Source: Torulaspora globosa (Eukaryota; Ascomycota; Saccharomycetes; Saccharomycetales; Saccharomycetaceae). Taken from it: 64,000 nt of DNA. The notes under the pieces are model-generated. The model was not told the origin of the DNA and made no database searches. It saw nothing but the letters and a program-made list of their open reading frames with translations. Positions 36,786-47,182 of this stretch are shown here, piece after piece. The stretch covers positions 434,001 to 498,000 of the forward strand of contig NC_050734.1 in the NCBI RefSeq assembly GCF_014133895.1. Direction: 5' to 3'. Each line of letters opens with the position of its first letter. Positions within the stretch are counted from its first letter, which is position 1. A program made the translations under genes and the position numbers.

Positions 36786-38063
36786 ATGTCTACCGACGCT
36801 GTTGCCCACGTTAGGGCCCTTGTTCTGGATGCGACGCCGCTGATTACGCAGCCTTACACACATTACCAGCACTATGCGCAATCATTCTACACCTGCCCTA
36901 CTGTGTTCAACGAGATAAAGGATACGAATGCGAGGAAGAATCTAGAGATTTGGGAGTCGCTTGGGGTTTTGCGATTGAGACATCCTGCCCGGGAATCCAT
37001 CGATCGTGTGAGCGCTTTCGCTAAGCTCACCGGTGATTATTCTGTACTGAGTGCCAACGACATACACATTTTGGCTCTGACGTACGAGCTTGAGGCTGAA
37101 CTAAACAAGGGCGATTGGAGGCTGAGGAGGAAGCCCGGCGATTCTTTGGACCATTTGGACGAGGAAAAGGCCGACCAGAGTGAAGCCGTTGCGCAGGCTG
37201 CGGAATCTCAGCAGGACAAGCCAAAGAAGAACCGCAGAAGAGGTGGAAAGAAGCAGAGGGCTAAGCGAGAGGCTAGAGAGGCTGAGGCTTCGGCGGCGCA
37301 GGATAGCGCTGCCTCTGGGGACGACGAAGACGCAGACGACGGGGAATGGATCACCGTGGACAATCTAACCGAAGTGATGATCAGAGATAGTGGCGAAGAC
37401 ACCACTGGTGCGAGGGGCGTGGAGGCAACAGAGAAGGAGCGTATAATAGCTCTCAACGCGCCCAAGAACCAGGTCGCTCTTGCGACAGGCGACTTTGCCG
37501 TGCAGAACGTGGCGTTGCAGATGAACCTGAACCTGATGAACTTCATGTCCGGGTTGAAGATTAGGAGGCTGCGGAATTACATGATGCGCTGCCACGCCTG
37601 TTTCAAGCTCTTCCCGCTCCCCAAGGACGGCAACCCAACGCATTTCTGCCCGTCCTGCGGCGGCCAGGGCACTTTACTGAGGTGTGCCGTCTCGGTGGAC
37701 GGCCAAACCGGAGAAGTGACTCCCCATCTCAAGGCAAACTTCCAGTGGATCAACAGAGGCAACAGGTACTCGATTGCGAGCCCGCTGTCGAAGAACTCCC
37801 AGCGGAAGTACGGGAACAGAGGTACCGTGCACTCCAAGCCGCACGACTCCGACCTGATCGTCAGAGAGGACCAGAAGGAGTACCAGAAGGCCCTCAAGCA
37901 AGACGAGTGGACCAAGAAGCACAATGAAAAGATCCTCAACGACTGGATTGGCGGTGGATCCGCAGACAACTACATGTCGCCGTTCGCCATCACCGGGCTC
38001 AAGAGCCACACCGTGCGCGTGGGCAGAGGAAGGAACGCCAACAGCACCAGGAAGAAACGCTGA
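36786..38063 (+). CDS. NOB1: 20S pre-rRNA endonuclease Nob1 (PIN domain)
   Basis: Cleaves at site D to make the 3' end of 18S rRNA in the cytoplasm. From the ATG at 36786 it encodes 425 residues. The PIN domain begins ALVLDATPLITQ with the first catalytic aspartate. A charged linker (residues about 115-195) is rich in Glu, Ala and KKNRRRGGKKQR. The zinc ribbon has two Cys pairs, CHAC and CPSC, in MMRCHACFKLF and HFCPSCGGQG. The tail is basic and ends NSTRKKR. The frame extends three codons to a TTG that I do not use. Orthologue YOR056C. Confidence 0.95.
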   Translation: MSTDAVAHVRALVLDATPLITQPYTHYQHYAQSFYTCPTVFNEIKDTNARKNLEIWESLGVLRLRHPARESIDRVSAFAKLTGDYSVLSANDIHILALTYELEAELNKGDWRLRRKPGDSLDHLDEEKADQSEAVAQAAESQQDKPKKNRRRGGKKQRAKREAREAEASAAQDSAASGDDEDADDGEWITVDNLTEVMIRDSGEDTTGARGVEATEKERIIALNAPKNQVALATGDFAVQNVALQMNLNLMNFMSGLKIRRLRNYMMRCHACFKLFPLPKDGNPTHFCPSCGGQGTLLRCAVSVDGQTGEVTPHLKANFQWINRGNRYSIASPLSKNSQRKYGNRGTVHSKPHDSDLIVREDQKEYQKALKQDEWTKKHNEKILNDWIGGGSADNYMSPFAITGLKSHTVRVGRGRNANSTRKKR

Positions 38064-38374
38064 ACTAGCATTAGACACGTTTATAAGACGCCAACCAGGC
38101 CTAGATCTCATCTTTTGGCCATTTTTACGAATTTTCTGGTGTCAGCATTTACTGGCACTGTCACCTGATGGCCTCTGGCGTCCGAGGTGATCGGGGGCCA
38201 CCTAGTTGAAGCAAAATTTATAATACAGGCGTATACAGTCAAAGAGCTGGCAGGTGGCAAGACCAGTGTCCTATAGCTCCGTGTCAGGATCGGTACACTG
38301 TATATCAGGGTGGGTTCTCTGGAATCGTTAGTGGAAAGAGGTGGTTGGTCCGGAATTTAGCGGTAGTGGGAAAA
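38064..38374. other. NOB1-VHS3 spacer
   Basis: The 311 bp between the NOB1 stop and the VHS3-type ATG show no gene, tRNA or clear transcription-factor site that I recognise. Confidence 0.5.
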
Positions 38375-40306
38375 ATGACCGTCCCTATGAAGGATAAGAA
38401 GACTCATGGAGTTATTTCGCCAAGATTTGTCTCTGCTGCAAGCAAACCCAATCCTGATGGGTCCTTTAGTTCGCCCAGTATTCTTCAGGCACACAGCACA
38501 CACAGCGGCGCTGGGAGCGGTGCGTCAAACGCCGATTCTGCGGTGCCAAGAGCATCTGTGAGTCCTGGAAGCTCGCAAACCAAGTCTATCATGAACGTAA
38601 GCGGCACTTCCGGTGCGGTGATAAGCAATAGTCCCGAACCAGGGCTCAAGAGGGTGGCTACAGTCACTTTTAGCGACTCAAAGTTTACGAGTGGGAAACA
38701 GGGAACCACAGAGCCAGAGGGTGAGCAAGTTGCGGGGAAGAGTACATTGGCGGGTGAATCAGGCGACAAGAGCGGTGGTGCTGGCGTTGGGCCTCAGAGC
38801 ATCACTGCTGAACGTCATAAACCGGCGAAATCTAGTCCTCTTCTGGCGACGAACAAGCAGGTTTCTCCTGCCAAGCCTAAAAGCTCTGAGACGAAGGCTA
38901 CGTCGTTGGTTCCTGAGCAAAAGAAGATCAACGGGTTGATAGCTCAGGAGATTTCAGGCGGTAAGCGGCCTCCTATCAGTCCAAAAGTAGGCTCTGCGGA
39001 GGAGCCGTATAAGGAAAACGAGGATCACCCGCATTTTTACGTTGAAGACCCCTTGCATATTCCTTCGACTAGGTCCAGATCGAATAGCACGAGCCCAAAG
39101 CCACCGCTGGGGCTTACAGGTACCGTCGGCGAACAAGAGGGACCCAGAGTTGTGAGACCTGTCGAGCCCACCACATTGGAAGCTGTGCTTGAAGAAAATA
39201 CGGGACAGAAGATAGCACCGAATATTCCCAAGAGAGAGAATGTTAAGAACATAGACGCTCGGCTTCCGCAAGATGATGGGAAATTGCATATTCTTTTCGG
39301 GGCCACAGGCTCTCTGGCGGTTTTCAAGATCAAGCTAATGATTAAGAAACTGGAAGAAATTTATGGCAGAGACAGGGTTAGCATACAGGTGATACTCACG
39401 CAGTCGGCGGAGCGGTTTTTCACAAAGAGATACACTAAGAAATACAGAGGTTTTGATGGAGTGCAGCGGATCGGTTCCGAAACATCAGTTGACTCTCGTT
39501 TGAATTCGGGTCTAGTACCTACTTCGTCGAATCTTGGAAATGGCCAACAAAGCACATCCCAGCAAGCCCAGCAGTCCTCTCCGCAGGATCAACATCACAT
39601 CGCACATCAAAGAATATCGAGCAACCCGTTGGTAGCTCCAGGAACTCCGACGCAGGGTGCCTGTTCAGCGGCAGCACAGGTTGAGTTGCCCCCTCATATC
39701 CAAGTCTGGGTAGATAAAGACGAATGGGACGTGTGGGAGCAACGAACAGACCCCGTGCTGCACATCGAATTGCGTCGTTGGGCGGACATTCTTGTGGTCG
39801 CGCCATTGACCGCCAACACGCTGTCCAAGATTGCTCTAGGACTTTGTGATAATCTATTGACTAGTGTTATCAGAGCTTGGAATCCCATGTTCCCGATTTT
39901 CCTGGCGCCCTCGATGGTAAGCAGCACCTATAACTCAACGATGACCAAGAAACAGCTGAAAATCATCAAGGAGGACATGCCATGGATTACCGTTTTCAAG
40001 CCTTCCGAAAAAGTCATGGGTATCCACGGTGACATTGGCCTTGGTGGTATGATGGACGGCAACGAGATCGTGGACAAAGTGGTGATGAAGTTGGGGGGCT
40101 ATCCAAAGGACGATAAAGAGGAAGAAGAAGAGGACGACGACGAAGAGGACGACGAGGAGGACGAGAGCCAAGATGCCGATAAGACCAAGGTCGATGACCA
40201 AGACGATGACGACGAAGAAGATGACGATGATGATGACGATGACGATGACGATGATGATGACGACGATGATGATGAAAACGATCAAAAACAGGCAAGCACG
40301 ACCTAG
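38375..40306 (+). CDS. VHS3: Hal3-type PP1 inhibitor / PPC decarboxylase subunit (Vhs3/Sis2)
   Basis: Fungal Hal3 proteins inhibit phosphatase Ppz1 and, with Cab3, form phosphopantothenoylcysteine decarboxylase for coenzyme A. From the ATG at 38375 the 643-residue product has a Ser/Pro-rich disordered N-terminal half. A flavoprotein domain follows (about residues 300-570) with HILFGATGSLAVFKIKL, the catalytic-histidine block DPVLHIELRRWADILVVAP, and LTANTLSKIALGLCDNLL. A very acidic Asp/Glu tail fills the last 65 residues. S. cerevisiae has VHS3 (YOR054C) and SIS2 (YKR072C); one gene is here, so the symbol stands for the pair. Confidence 0.9.
   Translation: MTVPMKDKKTHGVISPRFVSAASKPNPDGSFSSPSILQAHSTHSGAGSGASNADSAVPRASVSPGSSQTKSIMNVSGTSGAVISNSPEPGLKRVATVTFSDSKFTSGKQGTTEPEGEQVAGKSTLAGESGDKSGGAGVGPQSITAERHKPAKSSPLLATNKQVSPAKPKSSETKATSLVPEQKKINGLIAQEISGGKRPPISPKVGSAEEPYKENEDHPHFYVEDPLHIPSTRSRSNSTSPKPPLGLTGTVGEQEGPRVVRPVEPTTLEAVLEENTGQKIAPNIPKRENVKNIDARLPQDDGKLHILFGATGSLAVFKIKLMIKKLEEIYGRDRVSIQVILTQSAERFFTKRYTKKYRGFDGVQRIGSETSVDSRLNSGLVPTSSNLGNGQQSTSQQAQQSSPQDQHHIAHQRISSNPLVAPGTPTQGACSAAAQVELPPHIQVWVDKDEWDVWEQRTDPVLHIELRRWADILVVAPLTANTLSKIALGLCDNLLTSVIRAWNPMFPIFLAPSMVSSTYNSTMTKKQLKIIKEDMPWITVFKPSEKVMGIHGDIGLGGMMDGNEIVDKVVMKLGGYPKDDKEEEEEDDDEEDDEEDESQDADKTKVDDQDDDDEEDDDDDDDDDDDDDDDDDDENDQKQASTT
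40110..40290 (+). repeat. GAC/GAT/GAA codon repeat encoding acidic tail
   Basis: Within the VHS3-type gene, about 180 bp consist almost only of Asp and Glu codons, ending with a near-pure GAT/GAC run at about 40203-40275. The mix of GAC and GAT shows it is kept as protein sequence and not only as a slipping microsatellite. Acidic tails are typical of fungal Hal3 proteins. Confidence 0.85.
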
Positions 40307-40704
40307 CCTGTCCATCGTCATCTTGCATCGTGCAACGCAACACACCGGCCTTTGCTATGTAGTATTTGCACTTTAATTATTTGTACGTTTGTAGCACTAA
40401 ACTCTCCGTAAGCCCCAGCGTAGGACGGCAACGGAGATGTCCTAAGCAACCATACAATGAATAATCCATCTTTCGGTTCAACTTGGCTATATTTCTTACT
40501 GTCCGACGGGTAAGCTGCTTAGCTAATTAGTCAAATAAAAAAAAAAAAATTGAAGTGATGGTCATCGAGAAGATCTTCTACAAAGAGGGAGCCTTCCAGC
40601 CGTTATATAAGCTCAAGAAACTGGATATTTGGTACTCACTTGATTTCCAAAGTTTCTTCCAATTTTGAGCAAAATCCAGTAACTACAAGCCAATATTTCA
40701 CGAG
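40307..40704. other. VHS3-DRE2 spacer with Reb1 site and poly(A) run
   Basis: The 398-bp spacer has CGGGTAA at 40507-40513 (Reb1 core) followed closely by a 13-base A run at about 40537-40549. Reb1 plus poly(dA) is a common nucleosome-free promoter pattern in yeast and would serve DRE2. No gene is seen. Confidence 0.5.
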
Positions 40705-41640
40705 ATGACAGAAGCCGAGTTAGGCCTGCTGCTCATACATCCAGCGGTGACGACGGAGCCGGAGCTACTTGCTAAAGCCCTGGAAGAGGCGGCAGCGAGC
40801 GGTGTGCAAATTGCTGACCAGTTTCTGATAACCAAGATCAATGACAAATCGGTCGCTGTCGAGGACGAGAAGTACGATGTGATCTACTACCTGACTCCGG
40901 AGAAGAGGGACGCTATCAAATTCCCAGCCACGCTTATTCCGGTGCTGGCGGATGCCCTGAAGCCCAACGGGAAACTCTACGGCCTTCCCGACACCTACAA
41001 GCTCGATGCGTTGATCAACGGCTTCACCACGGCAAGCGAGGGCAGATACCACTGGGTGAAGAGCGCTGTGCCACAGGACACGGCGACAGCCGTGCCGCTA
41101 AAAGCCAGGGCCAATGGCGGCGGAGCGGCCAAGAAGCTGCCAAGCTTCAAGAGAGCCTCCAGTCCGGTCCAGGTCGCCCAGCAGGACAACGACAACGTCC
41201 TGGAAGACGAGTACGACGACGACAACGTCAACACCAGCGGCAAGGCCAAGTTCTTTGCAGATCTACACAACCCGCCAGCAGAGCTCATCGAGGAGGAAGA
41301 GCTGGTCGCCGACTCGCGCGACCCAACTGGCATCACCATGATCACCTGCGGCAAGACCAAGACAAGAAGAAAGAAGGCTTGCAAGGACTGCACATGCGGC
41401 ATGAAGGAGCAGGAAGAGCAGGAGGTGGACCAGGTGCGCAAGAACCAAGACGCCGTCGTCAAGTTCTCCGAGGACGAACTCACAGAGATCGATTTTACCA
41501 TAGAGGGCAAGAAAGTCGGAGGCTGCAACTCCTGCTCGCTGGGAGACGCCTTCCGGTGCTCGGGATGTCCCTACTTGGGGCTTCCAGCTTTCAAGCCGGG
41601 CCAGAAGATCAACATCGGCAGCATCCTAGACGACATCTAG
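40705..41640 (+). CDS. DRE2: Cytosolic Fe-S assembly protein Dre2 (anamorsin)
   Basis: Accepts electrons from Tah18 for cytosolic iron-sulphur cluster assembly. The 311-residue product has an N-terminal methyltransferase-like domain ([30 protein letters not shown]). A linker follows, then both Fe-S motifs: the first in [20 protein letters not shown] (CX11CX2CXC), the second in [15 protein letters not shown] (CX2CX7CX2C). It ends [20 protein letters not shown]. The linker is shorter than in S. cerevisiae (348 residues in all). Start ATG at 40705. Orthologue YKR071C. Confidence 0.97.
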   Translation: MTEAELGLLLIHPAVTTEPELLAKALEEAAASGVQIADQFLITKINDKSVAVEDEKYDVIYYLTPEKRDAIKFPATLIPVLADALKPNGKLYGLPDTYKLDALINGFTTASEGRYHWVKSAVPQDTATAVPLKARANGGGAAKKLPSFKRASSPVQVAQQDNDNVLEDEYDDDNVNTSGKAKFFADLHNPPAELIEEEELVADSRDPTGITMITCGKTKTRRKKACKDCTCGMKEQEEQEVDQVRKNQDAVVKFSEDELTEIDFTIEGKKVGGCNSCSLGDAFRCSGCPYLGLPAFKPGQKINIGSILDDI

Positions 41641-41829
41641 TCAGTTTCCACTACTTCGCCAAGTTCCTTCCAGTTTTGTCAAAGCCGGGGGCTTCATCGG
41701 GCGGTGGCGTTTGCGGCTGTATCAGTCACCGAGGTATATAAGAGACGAGGTAGATAAGAGATTAGTAAGGACCTAGTAGAGTTTGTATAAACTGCTTGGT
41801 TGGAATACCAGTTGGCATTTAAGTGTAGG

Positions 41830-42258
41830 ATGAATACAGATCAAGTTAGAGTGGCGGAGAAACCACAAGAGGCTGCTGGTGGCATGTCGAAAGAGGATCT
41901 AGCGAGTGTTGAGAAGCTGGGAAAGACGGGAACAGATACCAGCAGTAGTTCGTACGGTCAGGAATCGATATCACCGGCCATTGTGCCAACACGGAGCAAT
42001 ACGGGTCTGAATAGCAGTAAAGTGTCGAAAAAGACGTCGAAAAAGAAGAAGAATGCGTGCTATTTCGATAAGTGCAGTAGTGCAGCGTCTAAATTCATTG
42101 GAGATTGCAACTTCTGCAAGGGCCACTTCTGTTCCAAGCATAGGCTGATGGAAAATCATGCGTGTGAGGGACTGACGTCGTGTAAAGAGGCGATGCACAA
42201 GCGTAACGCGGACAAGCTGGCCAGGGAGCAGACGAGAGTACCCAAGATTCAGATCTGA
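41830..42258 (+). CDS. TMC1: AN1-type zinc finger protein Tmc1
   Basis: Small AN1 zinc-finger protein tied to proteotoxic stress in S. cerevisiae (YOR052C). From the ATG at 41830 it encodes 142 residues. After a polar N-terminal half and a Lys-rich stretch (KVSKKTSKKKKN) comes the AN1 finger with ligands in CYFDKCS, GDCNFCKGHFCSKHR, and the HAC block, then a helical basic tail ending RVPKIQI. The frame extends ten codons to a TTG; I use the ATG because it begins MNTDQV. It converges on the YKR070W gene. Confidence 0.92.
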   Translation: MNTDQVRVAEKPQEAAGGMSKEDLASVEKLGKTGTDTSSSSYGQESISPAIVPTRSNTGLNSSKVSKKTSKKKKNACYFDKCSSAASKFIGDCNFCKGHFCSKHRLMENHACEGLTSCKEAMHKRNADKLAREQTRVPKIQI

Positions 42259-42311
42259 GGCGGCATAGGACACAGTATTTACGTTGAGTATGTACAAGGG
42301 AACATTCTTTA

Positions 42312-43376
42312 TCATTTGGACCCGGCGTCGAGCACCGCGGTGACCGCTTCGTAGACATCGTTGACGATCATGGTGGGCTTGACATGGTTCAGAGGCACCC
42401 CGTCCCTGTACACGCCTGTTCTGACGAGGCAGCTCTTCCAGCCGTACTGTTGGGCTCCGATGATGTCGCTTGCCGGGTTGTCGCCGACCATGTAGACATC
42501 GTGGAAGGGACTCTGCTCCGGTGGCTGTCCCAAGACGGGCAGTGTCTGTTCTTGAGAAGCTGTGTCACCCGCTAGAAGCTTCTGCCTCCAGTCTATCAGC
42601 ACATGGTGTGCGAAATCATACGTCAGTTTCGTTGGCTTGCCTAAGGTGTTGTCTTCCAGCGCCAGTCCGCCGTTGAGTTCGGAGTAGAGTTTCCTGACGA
42701 GATGGCGGAACGCACCCTGGCCAAACCTGTTCAATTCGTAGCTATTGGCCCAGAGCAGGTCCCGGTTGGAGAAGTAGATGGGTATGGAGGGCTTGCTCGA
42801 TTGCTCGTCCCTCACCGTGTCCAACATGCCGTTGGAGCTGTTGATTGCATCCGAAATGATTTGAATATCAGCACCCCAATCGTGGGGGTCGTTGAACACC
42901 AACACTGCATCGAATCTCTTGCTGTCGATATCGGGTATCACCTTCGAGTACTCTAGCAGTTGCTCGGTGCTGAGTCCCGAAAAGGGAGCAATGTCTCTCC
43001 TATATCTGAGAATATCGGTTTGGTGGACCACATCCTTGAAACCATAGCTTTCAGCTACCTTTCTCACAGACGGAGTTCCCACCGCCAGGATTCTTTCATA
43101 CTTGTTGACTAGACCTTTGTAGGGACTATGGCTCAGGATGACTTGCAAGGGTGAAATGGGAACGTCCAAGGCCTTTGAGATAAAATTAGCTCGCTGCTCC
43201 TCCAATTGGCCACCGCCGTTGGTCAGTAGAATGAATGGTACCTTGCTGTTATGCAACAGCTGGAGGGCCTCGCTTGCACCGGGAATAGGAGCTCTTCCTC
43301 TAAGTAAGACACCGTCAATGTCGAATGCAAACGCAATGTTTCTGCTGCTGCTTTGGAACAGTCGCTTGAATATCAT
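42312..43376 (-). CDS. HAD-superfamily phosphatase, YKR070W type
   Basis: Mitochondrial HAD-family hydrolase of unknown substrate; S. cerevisiae YKR070W has 352 residues, here 354. Motif I is FDIDGVLLRG (nucleophile aspartate near residue 19), motif II is ILLTNGGGQLEEQRA, and the last motif is YMVGDNPASDIIGA. The order and the NagD/CECR5-like cap fit class IIA. The N-terminus MIFKRLFQSSSRNIAF is short, basic and free of acid, consistent with a mitochondrial presequence. Start ATG at 43374-43376. Confidence 0.92.
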   Translation of the reverse strand: MIFKRLFQSSSRNIAFAFDIDGVLLRGRAPIPGASEALQLLHNSKVPFILLTNGGGQLEEQRANFISKALDVPISPLQVILSHSPYKGLVNKYERILAVGTPSVRKVAESYGFKDVVHQTDILRYRRDIAPFSGLSTEQLLEYSKVIPDIDSKRFDAVLVFNDPHDWGADIQIISDAINSSNGMLDTVRDEQSSKPSIPIYFSNRDLLWANSYELNRFGQGAFRHLVRKLYSELNGGLALEDNTLGKPTKLTYDFAHHVLIDWRQKLLAGDTASQEQTLPVLGQPPEQSPFHDVYMVGDNPASDIIGAQQYGWKSCLVRTGVYRDGVPLNHVKPTMIVNDVYEAVTAVLDAGSK

Positions 43377-43523
43377 TTGCTAGAGATCTCAACTGGCAAC
43401 CTGGTGGGATTTTATTAACCACTGTAATTTCTCGAGGTCTGCGCGTTATAAGCATCGCATTAAGAGAATGCTACTGCTAGAGTCGCTATGGTGCTCTCAC
43501 TGGAAATCGTGTTCTTCGTTATT

Positions 43524-45281
43524 TTATGTAATGATATCTGCTAAAGACGAAATCTCTATGTCCGTGCCAGCGAGGCCTTGTTCGACATAATACTTGCGAG
43601 TGTCACTGAACTCTGTGTCCTCTTGCGGAAGGAGAGCGGCGACTGCTTTGCCCAGAACCAGCAACCCCGGTGGTCTGGATCCGATCTCTTCAACGACCTG
43701 TGGCACATATTTCAACAATGTTCTTGTGATCCTTTGATCTTTGCAAGAGGCTCTCTCGACAATTGCGGCAGGAAGGTCTTCATCCCAGTCTTGCTTGAGT
43801 AGCGCCTGAACCAGCGTCTCAGCCCTGTGCAGGGCCATTAGAAAGACAGTGGTCCTGGTAGAGACAAATTCTGGTATGGCAGGCAGGGCGCCCTTCTTAC
43901 CGGTACCGGTGCAGATCAAGGTTTGGTCCGCAACGTCCCTTTGCGTGGCCGGTATCTTGGCCACCACGGTCGACGCCAGGGCGGAGCTGAGACCAGGAAG
44001 CACTTGTGGTTCGTAGCCGTGCTGCTTGAAGAACAGATATTCCTCGCCACCGCGTCCAAAGATGTACGGATCACCTTGCTTTAACCTTACGACCTTCTTG
44101 CCCTGTAGCAGCCCTTCCAGGCCTCTTTCGAGCAGCTCGCTCTGGGCCTTTTCAGCGTTCCCAGGGAACTTACGTGCAATGAAAACTTCTGTCTCGCCTG
44201 GAACCAGCTCTAACACCGACTGCGGAACCAGCTTATCTGCCAGGATAAGATCAGCAGTCTTTATTTCGTTCAATGCACCAAGCGTAAGCATAGACACCGA
44301 TCCCGGACCGCTGCCGACCAACGATATGGAACCTTTCTTCTCGCGCCCGTCGGAAGTCCGGTTATCGATTAAAGTGGTCAGTTCCGTGCCCTTTCTGTCC
44401 AATGAATCCTTCATATCAGAGACAGTCGTTGTACTCTCAGCAGGCGTTTCTGCTGCTGAGGCGCCCTCGGCGGTCGCAGTGTTCAGAGAATCGACGTCAA
44501 CGTCCGCCAGTTTAGCTAGCGGATAGTACTCTATCAGCTGGGATAGCCATCTTGTTCTCCTCAGCTTCTGCTGCCTTTCTGTCATGTGGAACTCTTCGAC
44601 AAGCCCGTTCAGCTTATGGCTTTCCCAGCCGTCGTCGTTCAGGCCGTACCAGTTGTTCTCGACAACTGCCAACTCAGCAGTGGGTTCGTAATGCGCCTCC
44701 AACAGCTCCTTCTGGTCCTCGTTGATGATCTGGCTTCGTATCCTGCCCATGTTACTCACCACCTCGGAGATATTGACTGGAAGGCTTGCCACGATCTCTC
44801 TCTTGATTCTGTTCGCCAAGATGCAGCCCTGTCCGTTCGTTGTCACCGCTATCTGCAATCCACTGCCCTTGGGATCATTATACGTCGAAATCATGTGGAA
44901 AGTAGAGTACTCCGGTCTCTGCAACGTATTGATGGGGATCCTCATCTTCACACAGAGCTCATAAATTTCTCTCGCCAAGGGATACTCGGTCATTGGTAAA
45001 TTCACAAACACTCGATCAACCACTTTAGCCACCACCGGACGTCCCAAACTGGTCAAATCAGACATCCTAAAATCTCGGTCTATAACCTGCAAACCAGTCC
45101 CATGGCTGATCTGCGCCAATTGTTTCAATTCGCTTTCCCCGCTGACCTGTACAACAACGGGAGTCGCTCCAGATTCATGGATCGCCTTAATACGCTTCAT
45201 ACATATCGAAACGTTCGCCGTGCCGATCAACAGATGAATTTCATTCTCGCAACCAGAAGCAATGATAAGTGGAACAGTCAT
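43524..45281 (-). CDS. MET1: Uroporphyrinogen-III C-methyltransferase (sirohaem synthesis)
   Basis: Makes precorrin-2 from uroporphyrinogen III for sirohaem, the cofactor of sulphite reductase, hence the methionine need of mutants. From the ATG at 45279-45281 it encodes 585 residues (593 in S. cerevisiae). The N-terminal 240 residues form a CysG-like dehydrogenase/dimerisation fold (VPLIIASGCENEIHLLIG). The C-terminal methyltransferase domain has LVGSGPGSVSMLTLGAL, the SAM-binding VVRLKQGDPYIFGRGGEE, and VLPGLSSALA. The frame extends five codons to a TTG. It is divergent from ETT1. Orthologue YKR069W. Confidence 0.96.
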   Translation of the reverse strand: MTVPLIIASGCENEIHLLIGTANVSICMKRIKAIHESGATPVVVQVSGESELKQLAQISHGTGLQVIDRDFRMSDLTSLGRPVVAKVVDRVFVNLPMTEYPLAREIYELCVKMRIPINTLQRPEYSTFHMISTYNDPKGSGLQIAVTTNGQGCILANRIKREIVASLPVNISEVVSNMGRIRSQIINEDQKELLEAHYEPTAELAVVENNWYGLNDDGWESHKLNGLVEEFHMTERQQKLRRTRWLSQLIEYYPLAKLADVDVDSLNTATAEGASAAETPAESTTTVSDMKDSLDRKGTELTTLIDNRTSDGREKKGSISLVGSGPGSVSMLTLGALNEIKTADLILADKLVPQSVLELVPGETEVFIARKFPGNAEKAQSELLERGLEGLLQGKKVVRLKQGDPYIFGRGGEEYLFFKQHGYEPQVLPGLSSALASTVVAKIPATQRDVADQTLICTGTGKKGALPAIPEFVSTRTTVFLMALHRAETLVQALLKQDWDEDLPAAIVERASCKDQRITRTLLKYVPQVVEEIGSRPPGLLVLGKAVAALLPQEDTEFSDTRKYYVEQGLAGTDIEISSLADIIT

Positions 45282-45403
45282 ATCTGCCTCTAACAAAAAT
45301 TTACCTCAAAGAACTACACCATTAGTCTAGCACAGGCTCATTAACGAGCTCACAAGACTTATATACGTTAAGCAATTGCAAGTGTCACAGTTACTGTCGG
45401 TGA

Positions 45404-45464
45404 GCCACATTCATCCACTTAGAATTACATCGGCTCACTATAAGTGTGTCGCAATGTCACGTGA
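45404..45464 (-). promoter_or_regulatory. Cbf1 site and Met31/32 core upstream of MET1
   Basis: TCACGTGA at 45457-45464 is the Cbf1 palindrome, and GCCACA at 45404-45409 is the reverse complement of the Met31/32 core TGTGGC. They lie 123-183 bp before the MET1 ATG. Cbf1-Met4-Met28 with Met31/32 is the known switch of sulphur genes. The rest of the 665-bp MET1-ETT1 spacer (45282-45946) holds no gene I can support; the 140-codon antisense frame at 45438-45860 looks random. Confidence 0.65.
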
Positions 45465-45946
45465 GAGTGAAAAATTTCGCTGTAAATCAACGACAGAAAC
45501 CATCGATTTTGACCAGAAGGCAGCAATTTGCACTGTCATGGCCCTGATTGTGGACCGGTATGCTGCCCAGGAGCAGTGCGGCAGCTTGTAAAAACGAGCT
45601 CGGGCGGTTGCCTTAGTATGGGCCGTTTTCACCGCTTGCTTAGCGTTTGTAGTCGCCAAGAACATTAAATATTCAACAGATGGTCGAAAATTATTTTGAA
45701 CTCGTAGAGACGGTTGCAAGCGTAGAAGTTGCTTGTCAATGCTGGCGGAGGTGAATTGAATTTTTTCAGTACGATATGGAGCTTCTTTCTTTTTCTGGCA
45801 TCGTTTATTGTCGAAGCTTCTTGCATGGACTGAGTTAATGGGTTTGAGCACAAGGCCCAATTAGCGTGGTAGGTGTATATAAACAGATGGAGTAAAATTG
45901 TTGGCAGCTTCCTGTTGAGGGCTGGAAGGGAGGGAGCAAGATAAAG

Positions 45947-47182
45947 ATGGCTAAGAGAGCTTTGGGCGTGGGGCAGAAGAACAAAGAGAAAAAGAGAAGG
46001 CTGGAGACCGAAACGGCCAAGGATTCGAAAGATGTCACTCCGGGAGCCGATCAGATTAGCGTGGAATTGGACGACAACGAGGATCTTGATAATGAATTTT
46101 CGCAGTTGAAGGGCCTATGGCAGACTTATTTCAATTCGGACAGAGAGAGTGATTACGTGGTGAACGGCGTAGTGCATGAGTGCGATAGATTACTTCGCCA
46201 ATCGCAAGAAGACGCAGAGATCAAGAAGAACCTAAACGACGAATTCCATGCTATCTATGCTTTGGCTCTGTCTGAGTTGACTGTCTTCAAGGCGGGCGAA
46301 GATGAGGATGACAAGAAGAACAGGAAGGTGGTGTCTGAATTCTTTGAAAACGCTCTGGAAAGGTGCGAGCTGGGTCTGTCCGTGTTCAAAGACTCGCAGC
46401 TGCTGAAGTTGGTCTTGGCAAAGATTGTCATACAGAGAATTCCCTTGGAGTACATCTCGCGGTTGAAGGTCAACAGCAAGCCAGGCGCTCTGGGCGTGGA
46501 TATCAGTGAACAGCTAGAAAAGGCGAAGGAGAACTTCAACGTCAACAAGGACTATCTGGAGCTTTCTTTCGAAGTTCTGCAGATGTTTGACGATCTCCTG
46601 GACATTGTGGAAAACTTTGGCCACGAAAATGACATAGACGAAGGCTTGGACAGTGACCAGGACGAGGAGCTAGAGCGGGTGGAGCTGTCTCCAAAGCATC
46701 CGCTGTACAAGTTGCAGCAAAATCTGTCCGAGAACTACCAATGGCTGAGAGATGAGATGATCCGGTTACTGGGCGCCACGGATGACAAGAAATTCGAGAA
46801 GCTGTATCGCAACATTGCAAGATCGGCTGGCCATCTGCTTTTGAAGGCGGCTGAGGAACCAACGAGCGTTTTCATGCACTTGCAGTACGGGGAAGGCGAG
46901 CAAGCGTCCAAGGACGGCGAGAAATGTAAGACGGCCCAACAGGAAGCGCTGAAGAACACGAAAGACGCATTGAAGTACCTGGAAAAGGCTCAAGTTGAGG
47001 ACGAGCCTGAAACATGGGTTGAAGTCGCGGAGGCCTACATCGATCTGGGTAATTTGTACGATTACCAGTCCAAGGACCAAGAGAACTCCTACCGCATCGC
47101 GGAGGATATTTTGAAAAAGGCCAACAAAGCCTCGCACGGCAAATTTCAGGACATCTTGGACAACCTGTTGGACAAGGATTGA
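45947..47182 (+). CDS. ETT1: Nuclear translation-termination factor Ett1
   Basis: Negro-family nuclear protein that acts with Tpa1 in stop-codon recognition in S. cerevisiae (YOR051C). The 411-residue product, against 412 there, starts with a basic nuclear signal ([18 protein letters not shown]). It is otherwise acidic and helical, with TPR-like helices such as [20 protein letters not shown] and [20 protein letters not shown] near the end. Start ATG at 45947. Confidence 0.93.
   Translation: MAKRALGVGQKNKEKKRRLETETAKDSKDVTPGADQISVELDDNEDLDNEFSQLKGLWQTYFNSDRESDYVVNGVVHECDRLLRQSQEDAEIKKNLNDEFHAIYALALSELTVFKAGEDEDDKKNRKVVSEFFENALERCELGLSVFKDSQLLKLVLAKIVIQRIPLEYISRLKVNSKPGALGVDISEQLEKAKENFNVNKDYLELSFEVLQMFDDLLDIVENFGHENDIDEGLDSDQDEELERVELSPKHPLYKLQQNLSENYQWLRDEMIRLLGATDDKKFEKLYRNIARSAGHLLLKAAEEPTSVFMHLQYGEGEQASKDGEKCKTAQQEALKNTKDALKYLEKAQVEDEPETWVEVAEAYIDLGNLYDYQSKDQENSYRIAEDILKKANKASHGKFQDILDNLLDKD

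Noticed and set aside
45438..45860. 140-codon frame in the MET1-ETT1 spacer
   Set aside because: No start context, domain or family pattern; overlaps promoter sites.
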